From positions 1 through 10,388 of the forward strand of contig REGF01000034.1 in assembly GCA_003702465.1 (NCBI GenBank): 10,388 nucleotides of DNA. The letters are read 5' to 3'. Both the position numbers and the translations under genes were made by a program. This DNA is from Candidatus Nitrosomarinus sp. GTDB taxonomy: Archaea; Thermoproteota; Nitrososphaeria; Nitrososphaerales; Nitrosopumilaceae. Positions 1 through 4,722 of the stretch are shown here, piece by piece (positions within the stretch are counted from its first letter, which is position 1; the number at the start of each line of letters is the position of its first letter). The notes below the pieces were generated by a model. The model ran no database searches. It worked only from the letters and a program-made list of their open reading frames with translations, and was not told the DNA's origin.

Positions 1-249
1 AATCTATTAGCTCAAATGAAAAGAGAATTAGGAAATTTAGATAGAGTAACAAGAATTGTGAGATTATCAGGATTTGTCAATTCAGATCCAGAGTTTTATC
101 AACACCCTAAAGTGATTAATGCCGCATCAGATTTGTTTTTTGAAATTTTTGGGGACAAAGGAAAACATTCCAGAATTGCAATGGGAGTTGCATGTCTACC
201 ACTAAATTCAATGACTGAAATTGATGCAGTGATTGAGTTTTCAGATTAA
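1..249 (+). CDS. RidA/YjgF-family protein, 3' end only
   Basis: The reading frame is open from the first base and ends with TAA at 247-249, so the 5' end lies outside the window; 82 residues are visible. The segment running from LDRVTRIVRLSGFV through HPKVINAASDL to GVACLPL matches the C-terminal half of the YjgF/YER057c/UK114 fold, closest to the subgroup covered by Pfam YjgF_endoribonc (PF14588). RidA proteins are small cytosolic trimers that hydrolyse reactive 2-aminoacrylate-type enamines/imines. The Arg at 172-174 (in SRIAMGV) sits where RidA's carboxylate-binding Arg is found, followed by the usual LP and a (V/T)EI(E/D)A strand. The exact substrate of this subgroup is not known to me. 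The gene converges on the DHH gene, with 15 bases between stop codons. Family call is confident; function is inferred. Confidence 0.85.
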   Translation, partial: NLLAQMKRELGNLDRVTRIVRLSGFVNSDPEFYQHPKVINAASDLFFEIFGDKGKHSRIAMGVACLPLNSMTEIDAVIEFSD

Positions 250-256
250 AAAAATA

Positions 257-289
257 TTAAATAATTATTTTATTTTTTTATTTAATTCA
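257..289. terminator. AT-only inverted repeat and T-tract between convergent genes
   Basis: TTAAATAA at 257-264 is perfectly repeated in inverted order at 279-286, one further A-T pair (256/287) extends it, and the loop contains a run of seven T (274-280). Archaeal transcripts usually end at T-rich tracts, so this could end the RidA-family transcript and, on the other strand, the DHH transcript. It overlaps the last codons of the DHH gene. The hairpin is weak because it is all A-T; the T-tract is the better evidence. Confidence 0.35.
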
Positions 290-1452
290 GTGATGAATTT
301 TTTTATTTTTGGTTTTGGAACAACGGCTCCACATGCTTTATCATGACCTCCTCCAGAACCACCAAGACTGGTTGCCAAAAGATTAACAATTTTTCCTAAA
401 TGAACTTTACAGTTTTTAGAACCTCTAACTGAAACAGCATAAATTCCATGATCAACTCTTTCTTTGTATGCAACACCAACATCTTTTCCAGATAATCCCA
501 TTACAAAATTTACAGCTCCACTAGCACCAGAATCTAAGATTTCCATATAGCCAAGATTAGTCATAGTTTTCATACCTTTTTTCACTTTTGCAATCATTTG
601 AGATAATTTCTCCACTTGAATTTGTGCAAATTCAAAGGTATTTGGAATATCATGAGGGAATTTGGAATCAGCTAATTCTTCAACCAAATATTGTAAGTAA
701 TCAGGTTCTCTTTGATGTCCAACTATATTGTAAGTCATTACTGTTGCACTGATTAATGCAAATTGTCTATCATAAATTTGGAGTAATTTTGAACCAAGAG
801 GTCTATCTTCCATATAATCAGTGATTGCAGCACATGTTGCTACAAAAGAAGCATGATCATTTAATTTTGATTTGTATGCATTGTAAACTTGAACTGTAGT
901 ACATTCGTTAATATCATGAATTACTTTTACTTTGAGTTTTTCCAAAGCTGTAACAACAGTTGGATCAATATCATGATGATCAATGTAAGTAATTGCAACT
1001 TTGTTTTTTCTCAATCTTGCCATAAGATCGATGAATTCATCTTGAGTTTTTTTACTCAAACCCAAATCACAAATAAATAATGATTTTAATTTTTCATCCA
1101 ATACAACTTGGTTTAATGCTTCCATTTGACCAGGATAATCTACAAGTATTGCGTCTCCACCAAAAGCTTGGCGAATTAATGCTGCAGAACTAATTCCATC
1201 ACAATCTTCTTTATGGGAAATACAAATTACTTTAGTTCTTTTAGATTTAGTGACAGTTTTTTTAGCTGTTGTTTTTTTTGTTGTTTTTTTAGCAGATGTT
1301 TTAGTGACAGTTTTTTTAGCTGCTACTTTTTTTGTTGTTTTTTTAGCTGCTACTTTTTTTGTTGTTTTTTTAGCTGCTACTTTTTTTGTTGTTTTTTTAG
1401 CTGCTACTTTTTTTGTTGTTTTTTTAGCTGCTACTTTTTTTGTTACTGCCAA
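265..1452 (-). CDS. DHH/DHHA1 phosphoesterase with Lys/Ala-rich N-terminal repeat tail
   Basis: This is a 395-residue protein. Residues 5-67 are nearly perfect nine-residue repeats (KKVAAKKTT), highly basic and probably disordered, resembling histone H1 or AlgP tails. The catalytic part follows: motif I SHKEDCDG (H80, D83, D85), motif II with D129 (FICDLG), the DHH signature D158-H159-H160, and a fourth motif with D212 (DYMED). These are the expected ligands for two Mn ions. The C-terminal DHHA1 substrate-binding motif GGSGGGHDKACG is at 364-375. Relatives include RecJ, NrnA and NrnB oligoribonucleases and cyclic-dinucleotide phosphodiesterases; I cannot say which substrate applies. The start is a TTG at 1450-1452: no ATG or GTG lies between it and the upstream in-frame stop, and a TATA-like ATTTAAAT lies about 30 bases upstream, fitting a leaderless mRNA. 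The basic tail suggests nucleic-acid binding, which is inference. Confidence 0.88.
   Translation of the reverse strand: MAVTKKVAAKKTTKKVAAKKTTKKVAAKKTTKKVAAKKTTKKVAAKKTVTKTSAKKTTKKTTAKKTVTKSKRTKVICISHKEDCDGISSAALIRQAFGGDAILVDYPGQMEALNQVVLDEKLKSLFICDLGLSKKTQDEFIDLMARLRKNKVAITYIDHHDIDPTVVTALEKLKVKVIHDINECTTVQVYNAYKSKLNDHASFVATCAAITDYMEDRPLGSKLLQIYDRQFALISATVMTYNIVGHQREPDYLQYLVEELADSKFPHDIPNTFEFAQIQVEKLSQMIAKVKKGMKTMTNLGYMEILDSGASGAVNFVMGLSGKDVGVAYKERVDHGIYAVSVRGSKNCKVHLGKIVNLLATSLGGSGGGHDKACGAVVPKPKIKKFITELNKKIK
1252..1440 (-). repeat. 27-bp tandem repeat encoding KKVAAKKTT
   Basis: Five near-identical 27-base units occupy 1306-1440, and two degenerate units (TKTSAKKTT, KKTTAKKTV) extend to about 1252. 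The period is nine codons, so gain or loss of a unit would keep the frame. The high DNA identity of the first five units suggests recent slippage or unequal recombination. They form the N-terminal tail of the DHH protein. Confidence 0.9.
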
Positions 1453-1478
1453 TATATTGTAAAATTCTACATACCCTC

Positions 1479-1486
1479 ATTTAAAT
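1479..1486 (-). promoter_or_regulatory. TATA box for the DHH gene
   Basis: The sequence ATTTAAAT is an 8-base palindrome whose centre is about 30 bases upstream of the TTG start at 1452. That is the spacing expected for an archaeal TATA box with transcription starting at or very near the start codon. It lies between the end of the small upstream gene (1500) and the DHH gene, so the DHH gene may have its own promoter. Confidence 0.45.
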
Positions 1487-1499
1487 GAAGAAAAAGGGA

Positions 1500-1691
1500 T
1501 TAAGATTTTCTAAAAGATTTTTCAATGCTTGGTGGAACTAGAGAATCAGAATTTACGTAAATATGGTAAAAAGATTCACCGTCTAATTGAGTCTGATAAT
1601 CAATTTCTTGGATTTTTTCTAATTCCTCAGCAGAAGCATTCAAAATTAATGCATCCAAATGTTGCAAATTTTTTCTTTCTTCAATGTTCAT
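1500..1691 (-). CDS. Small hypothetical protein, 63 aa
   Basis: ATG at 1689-1691, TAA at the left end. The protein is acidic in its N-terminal half (an ERKNLQHLDALILNASAEEL-like segment that should be helical) and ends in a short basic tail (IEKSFRKS). There is no membrane segment or recognisable motif. It lies 47 bases upstream of the DHH gene on the same strand, so the two may be partly co-transcribed. An AT-rich stretch (AATAAAT on the minus strand, about 1713-1719) lies roughly 25-30 bases before the ATG and could be its TATA box. I do not recognise the family; coding status rests on size, position and ordinary composition. Confidence 0.55.
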   Translation of the reverse strand: MNIEERKNLQHLDALILNASAEELEKIQEIDYQTQLDGESFYHIYVNSDSLVPPSIEKSFRKS

Positions 1692-1774
1692 TAATTTTTG
1701 ATTTGAAATTTTGATTTATTAGCAAAAGTTGTCATATTAGACAAATTACTAAATTTACTATCACAATTTTAGAG

Positions 1775-1784
1775 AAAATATAAT
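1775..1784 (+). promoter_or_regulatory. TATA box for citrate synthase
   Basis: AAAATATAAT is a good archaeal TATA box. Its centre (about 1780) is 28 bases before the ATG at 1808 but only 7 bases before the ATG at 1787. This supports leaderless transcription starting at or near 1808 and argues against the upstream ATG as the start codon. Confidence 0.6.
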
Positions 1785-1807
1785 AGATGAATTTTGATAG
1801 GCACCAT

Positions 1808-2971
1808 ATGGAAACAAAAAATATTGGACTTAGAGGCATAGAAGTAGCAGATACCAAAATATCCAATATTGATGGCGAAAAAGGGAAGTTAATTTACAGA
1901 GGATTTGATATTCTAGATCTTACAAAAAACTCATCATTTGAAGAAACTGCATATCTTCTACTATATGACAAATTACCAACAAAACAGGAATTAAATGAAT
2001 TCAATACAAAATTGATAGAAGCAAGATACATTCCAAAACAAATGCAAAAAAATATGGAAAACTGGAGAGGAGATGCAGATCCTATGGATATGCTACAAGC
2101 ATTTGTTTCTGCACTTGCTGGTTATTATGATGAAGAATTTTCAAACAAAGAAGCAAGTTATGAAAAAGCAATCAACCTTATTGCAAAAGTTCCAACCATT
2201 ATTGCAAGTTGGCAAAGAATTAGAAATGGATTAGAAATTGTTGATCCAGATGCATCATTAAGTCATGCTGCAAATTTCCTTTACATGATGTCAGGTGAAA
2301 AACCAGATCCTGAAGTAGAGAAAGTTTTTGATGTGTGTTTAATACTTCATGCAGATCATACATTTAACGCATCAACATTTACTGCAAGACAAGTTGCATC
2401 AACACGTGCTCATATGTACTCAGCAGCAAGTGCAGCAATTGGTGCACTTAGTGGAGAATTACACGGAGGAGCAAATACAGAAGTTATGAAAATGTTATTG
2501 GAGATTTCTGATATGGATAAAGTTGAACCATGGATTAAAGAAAAATTATCTAAAGGTGATAAAGTGATGGGAATGGGTCATGCAGTTTACAAAACATATG
2601 ACCCACGAGCTCAAGTGCTAAAAGAACTTTCAAGAAAACTTGCAGCAAAGAGTCAAGAAAAATGGTTTGATATGACAGAAAAAATTGAAACAGCAACAAT
2701 TTCAGAAATGAAATCTCAAAAAGGAAAAGACATCTATCCAAATGTGGATTTGTACAGTGCATCAATTTACTATATGTTGAAAATTCCAGTAGATCTTAAC
2801 ACTCCAATTTTTGCAATTTCAAGAGTTGCCGGATGGGCTGCACATATCATTGAAGAAAAATTTGCAGAAGCAGCACCAAAAACTGCATTGTATAGACCAA
2901 AAGCAGTGTATGTAGGAAAATACTGCGGTCCTCAAGGATGCGAATACAAAACACTAGACTTGAGAAAATAA
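1808..2971 (+). CDS. gltA: Citrate synthase
   Basis: This cytosolic enzyme condenses oxaloacetate with acetyl-CoA to form citrate; in an autotrophic thaumarchaeon it mainly feeds 2-oxoglutarate and glutamate synthesis (inference). From the ATG at 1808 it has 387 residues, the usual length of the small archaeal/Gram-positive type. The N-terminal segment GLRGIEVADTKIS and the YRGFDI motif are typical. The three catalytic residues are present: H219 (LHGGAN), H258 (GMGHAVYKTYDPR) and D314 (NVDLYSA). LHADHTFNAST at about 180-190 and the C-terminal YRPKAVYVG complete the family pattern. A second in-frame ATG at 1787 would add seven residues, but the TATA box at 1775-1784 is too close to it. The related 2-methylcitrate synthases share the fold, so propionyl-CoA activity cannot be excluded from sequence. 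The stop is two bases from that of a convergent small gene. Confidence 0.96.
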   Translation: METKNIGLRGIEVADTKISNIDGEKGKLIYRGFDILDLTKNSSFEETAYLLLYDKLPTKQELNEFNTKLIEARYIPKQMQKNMENWRGDADPMDMLQAFVSALAGYYDEEFSNKEASYEKAINLIAKVPTIIASWQRIRNGLEIVDPDASLSHAANFLYMMSGEKPDPEVEKVFDVCLILHADHTFNASTFTARQVASTRAHMYSAASAAIGALSGELHGGANTEVMKMLLEISDMDKVEPWIKEKLSKGDKVMGMGHAVYKTYDPRAQVLKELSRKLAAKSQEKWFDMTEKIETATISEMKSQKGKDIYPNVDLYSASIYYMLKIPVDLNTPIFAISRVAGWAAHIIEEKFAEAAPKTALYRPKAVYVGKYCGPQGCEYKTLDLRK

Positions 2972-2973
2972 TT

Positions 2974-3180
2974 TTAATTTCTGGTATTGAGCCATTCTTT
3001 TGCTTTTGAATTTACATCGTGTTTGTATAAGACTTCAAAAACCATATCGTAAAATGTAATACCCTTTTTTTGAGCCTGATCATCTAACCATTTTATTCCA
3101 TCTGACAATTCTGGATCAAATTCTGAAAATTCTACTAACTCGTCAACCATTTTTGAAAAGAATGCTTGTGACTCGATCAT
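2974..3180 (-). CDS. Small acidic hypothetical protein, 68 aa
   Basis: ATG at 3178-3180. The sequence is acidic and predicted helical, with no Cys, no membrane segment and no motif I recognise; segments such as FFSKMVDELVEFSEFDPEL and ITFYDMVFEVLYKHDV look like a small folded helical domain. Its stop is two bases from the citrate synthase stop, so the two transcripts must overlap at their 3' ends. On the minus strand TTTATGAT (within 3201-3210) lies about 26 bases from the ATG and could serve as a TATA box for a leaderless transcript. Judged a real gene by its protein-like composition and position; function unknown. Confidence 0.65.
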   Translation of the reverse strand: MIESQAFFSKMVDELVEFSEFDPELSDGIKWLDDQAQKKGITFYDMVFEVLYKHDVNSKAKEWLNTRN

Positions 3181-3220
3181 ATGTTCAACTTTCTATCTAT
3201 GATCATAAAGGAAGTATTCT

Positions 3221-3230
3221 AATTATATAG
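3221..3230. promoter_or_regulatory. TATA-like sequence in a divergent intergenic region
   Basis: AATTATATAG lies between the divergent starts at 3180 (-) and 3257 (+). Its centre is 31 bases from the TTG at 3257, a spacing that fits a near-leaderless plus-strand transcript of the RNase H-like frame. On the minus strand it would place initiation about 20 bases upstream of the small acidic gene. Which direction is used cannot be told from sequence. Confidence 0.4.
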
Positions 3231-3256
3231 ACAAAAAACCATCTTTTGATTGACAA

Positions 3257-3638
3257 TTGGAACATATTTTGTATTTTGATGGAGATTTGAAGAAAATTTC
3301 ATGGGTAATTCTCACTGAAGGTAAGAAATTTGCTCAAAATAGGACACATATTGAAAAATACAAAGATAAAATTTCTAAAATTCAATCAAAATATGTTGCA
3401 TTACATATTGCATTATTTTGGGGAATTGGGACATTTAATAAAAAATGAAGATTATATCAAAATCAGATTAGATGAAGAAATTATGCATGATCAATTAAGC
3501 TCAAAGATAAAAATCGAGGATGAATTCATTGAAAATAAAATAAAATTTATTCAAAGTTTCATCAAACAAAGAAAATTAAAAATAGATTTTGAAAAAATTG
3601 ATTCTCAAAATAATTTATCTAACAAATTTTTAAAATAA
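3257..3638 (+). pseudogene. RNase HI-like gene, frameshifted and catalytically degenerate
   Basis: Two overlapping frames make one protein when joined. The first begins at TTG (3257-3259) and stops at 3446-3448; the second continues in the next frame to TAA at 3636-3638. Removing one A from the run of six at 3440-3445 joins them into a 126-residue product of normal RNase HI length. The joined protein follows the fold: ILYFDGDLKK (first strand), EGKKFA, KYVALHIAL (where RNase H has EYLAL), YIKIRLDEEIMHDQLSS (where RNase H has a GDSxxVxxQL-like segment), then KLKIDFEKIDSQNNLSNKF (for the VxFxxIPRxxNxxAD end). Asp at 3278-3280 and Asp at 3471-3473 fit two catalytic acids, but the catalytic Glu is Lys (3389-3391) and the last Asp is Asn (3621-3623). 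It is therefore probably an inactive remnant. A sequencing error in the A-run could explain the frameshift but not the lost residues. Confidence 0.6.
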
Positions 3639-3683
3639 AAGAGATTAAGACCGAAAACGGAGAGTTACTCGGCGACATCTCTT
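3639..3683 (+). ncRNA. Candidate structured element 1 (hairpin with GC-rich core)
   Basis: AAGAGAT (3639-3645) pairs perfectly with ATCTCTT (3677-3683), seven pairs. The enclosed 31 bases are unusually GC-rich for the surroundings and can form small helices: CCG-AAAA-CGG (3651-3660) and GAG-TTA-CTC (3662-3670), or instead CCGA (3651-3654) with TCGG (3669-3672). A second seven-pair stem, ATTAAGA (3644-3650) with TCTTAAT (3680-3686), excludes the first. The element begins directly after the stop of the RNase H-like frame. It could be a small RNA, a 3'-end structure or a DNA operator. It matches no tRNA, box C/D RNA or riboswitch I know. Function not known. Confidence 0.4.
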
Positions 3684-3837
3684 AATTGTAATTACATTAT
3701 TGATTTAGAAGATAAGCAATAAAACAAATAATTGTTGAACAACATTAACAACACTCAGACAATAATTAGAGCGATCATATAGAATTTTCAACAGATTTTA
3801 ATAAATTATGAAATATTTTCAACAATTTTCAAAAATT

Positions 3838-3869
3838 AGAAATTAAGAAACAGATTTTACGACATTTCT
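3838..3869 (+). promoter_or_regulatory. Candidate element 2, shorter relative of element 1
   Basis: AGAAAT (3838-3843) pairs with ATTTCT (3864-3869). It shares with element 1 the block ATTAAGA after the first arm and CGACAT before the second, but lacks the GC-rich core. One stem pair differs in a compensating way: G-C in element 1 (AGAGAT/ATCTCT) is A-T here (AGAAAT/ATTTCT). The alternative stem ATTAAGA (3842-3848) with TCTTAGT (3867-3873, one G-U) is also kept. It lies about 60-95 bases upstream of the cupredoxin start, upstream of the TATA box, so a DNA operator is as likely as an RNA. Confidence 0.35.
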
Positions 3870-3897
3870 TAGTATTAGTTAGAAAATAAAGATTAGA

Positions 3898-3905
3898 TTT
3901 ATTTA
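3898..3905 (+). promoter_or_regulatory. TATA box for the cupredoxin gene
   Basis: TTTATTTA, centre about 3902, is 29 bases before the ATG at 3931, the spacing of a leaderless archaeal gene. An overlapping TTACTATA (3903-3910) is a weaker alternative. If transcription starts near 3928-3931, both elements 1 and 2 lie outside the mRNA and would act as DNA sites for this gene. Confidence 0.5.
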
Positions 3906-3930
3906 CTATACACCTAGACATGGATCAATT

Positions 3931-4683
3931 ATGGCAAGCATAGACAAAGCAGCAATTGTATTTTCAATCGCAATCGCATTAGTCGGTGTAGGAGTTGCAG
4001 CAGTAGGTAGTTCAGTAGATAACTCACCAGCAGCAGCACCAGCACCACAAATGAGTTCTGCAACAAATACAGATGCAGCTGAAAAAGCAGCAGCCGCAGA
4101 AGCAGCAGCCGCAGAAAGAGCAGCTGAAAAAGCAGCAGCCGCAGAAGCAGCAGCAGCAGCCGCAGCAGAAAGAGCCGCAGCAGCAGATGCAGCAGCCGCA
4201 GAAAGAGCTGAAGCAGCAGCCGCAGCAGCAGCCGCAAAAGCAGCAGCAGATGCAGCAGCAGAAGCTGAAGCAAAAGCAATGGCAGAAGCTGAAGCAAAAG
4301 CAGCCGCAGATGCAGCAGCAGAAGCTGAAGCAGCCGCAGCAGCAGCAGCCGCAGCAGAAGCAGCAGCCGCAGCAGCAGGCCCTGAAACACATATCGTTGA
4401 AACTGCAATGGGAAGTGGTGCACCAGGATGTGAAACATCTAATGCATGTTACTTACCACAAGACATCACCATCAATGCTGGAGATACAGTAACATGGGAT
4501 AATGTAGACAATGCAGCACACACTATAACAGGTGGTAGCCCAGCAAATGGTCCATCCGGAGTATTTGACAGCAGTCTACTTATGGCACAAGGTGTATTCT
4601 CACACACATTTGATGATGCAGGTTACTACGATTACTTCTGTATGGTTCATCCTTGGATGATTGGTAGTGTTACAGTTAACTAA
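3931..4683 (+). CDS. Membrane-anchored blue-copper (plastocyanin/amicyanin-like) protein with Ala-rich stalk
   Basis: A 250-residue protein in three parts. Residues about 6-28 (AAIVFSIAIALVGVGVAAVG) form a signal anchor or membrane helix. Residues 48-150 are almost only Ala with regularly placed Glu, Lys, Arg and Asp, expected to form a long single helix or coiled coil. Residues about 151-250 are a cupredoxin domain with type 1 copper ligands H197 (AAHT), C237, H240 and M243; the C-x2-H-x2-M spacing (CMVHPWM) is that of amicyanin. C167 and C173 (GCETSNACYLP) could form a disulfide. Thaumarchaea use many such proteins as electron carriers outside the membrane, so a role in the ammonia-oxidation/respiratory chain is likely but inferred. 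It converges on uvrC with 19 bases between stops. An ATG at 3920 is out of frame and meets a stop quickly. Confidence 0.9.
   Translation: MASIDKAAIVFSIAIALVGVGVAAVGSSVDNSPAAAPAPQMSSATNTDAAEKAAAAEAAAAERAAEKAAAAEAAAAAAAERAAAADAAAAERAEAAAAAAAAKAAADAAAEAEAKAMAEAEAKAAADAAAEAEAAAAAAAAAEAAAAAAGPETHIVETAMGSGAPGCETSNACYLPQDITINAGDTVTWDNVDNAAHTITGGSPANGPSGVFDSSLLMAQGVFSHTFDDAGYYDYFCMVHPWMIGSVTVN
4072..4380 (+). repeat. Low-complexity GCA/GCC/GAA repeat encoding the Ala-rich stalk
   Basis: The tract is built from GCA, GCC, GAA and AAA codons and is far richer in G+C than its surroundings. Longer direct repeats are visible: a unit beginning at 4078 recurs at 4123 (45-base period, 15 codons), and one beginning near 4247 recurs near 4307 (60-base period, 20 codons). 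All periods are multiples of three, so slippage or recombination keeps the frame and only changes stalk length. Confidence 0.88.
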
Positions 4684-4687
4684 CCAA

Positions 4688-4722
4688 AAATTTTCCTTTT
4701 TTCTATTTTATTTTATTTTTCC
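4688..4722 (+). terminator. T-rich tract after the cupredoxin gene
   Basis: Just after the cupredoxin stop the plus strand has repeated T-runs of four to six bases (TTTTCC, TTTTTTC, ATTTTATTTT, ATTTTTCC). T-runs without a strong hairpin are the usual archaeal terminator. The tract overlaps the last codons of uvrC on the other strand. Confidence 0.45.

Larger units (their letters stand above)
3639..3930 (+). other. 292-base non-coding region upstream of the cupredoxin gene
   Basis: No convincing reading frame lies here on either strand. From left to right it holds: structured element 1 (3639-3683); a dyad TGTTG-AA-CAACA (3733-3744); three copies of ATTTTCAA (3784, 3815, 3825), two of them extended to ATTTTCAACA; an 11-base direct repeat AACAGATTTTA (3790-3800 and 3849-3859); structured element 2 (3838-3869); and a TATA box (3898-3905). 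The density of short repeats and dyads suggests a regulatory region for the copper protein, which is inference. Confidence 0.5.

Noticed and set aside
1213..1488. Plus-strand Phe/Cys-rich frames opposite the DHH N terminus
   Set aside because: They arise from the complement of the Lys/Ala repeats; the DHH gene on the other strand has all catalytic motifs.
3330..3638. Independent 102-residue gene starting at ATG 3330
   Set aside because: Its first part runs in a different frame over the conserved YVALHIAL region of the RNase H-like frame, and only the part after about 3444 looks like RNase H. A single frameshifted gene explains both frames better.
3639..3683. tRNA, box C/D or H/ACA guide RNA, or fluoride/TPP riboswitch
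   Set aside because: There is no cloverleaf or T-loop sequence, no RUGAUGA/CUGA box pair, no correctly placed ACA tail, and no conserved riboswitch core that I recognise. Kept only as an unclassified structured candidate.
4072..4380. CRISPR-like repeat array
   Set aside because: The repeats are coding, in multiples of three, with no unique spacers between constant repeats.
3929..4438. Long minus-strand frames rich in Leu or Cys, and a plus-strand Gln/Lys-rich frame, opposite or overlapping the Ala-rich stalk
   Set aside because: They are read-outs of the GCA/GCC repeat in other frames. Their composition is pure low complexity, and the cupredoxin frame has anchor, stalk and copper ligands in order.
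4684..4720. Frameshift or early stop removing the UvrC C-terminal domain
   Set aside because: Only 19 bases separate the UvrC stop from the stop of the convergent cupredoxin gene, and no helix-hairpin-helix sequence can be seen in any frame there.
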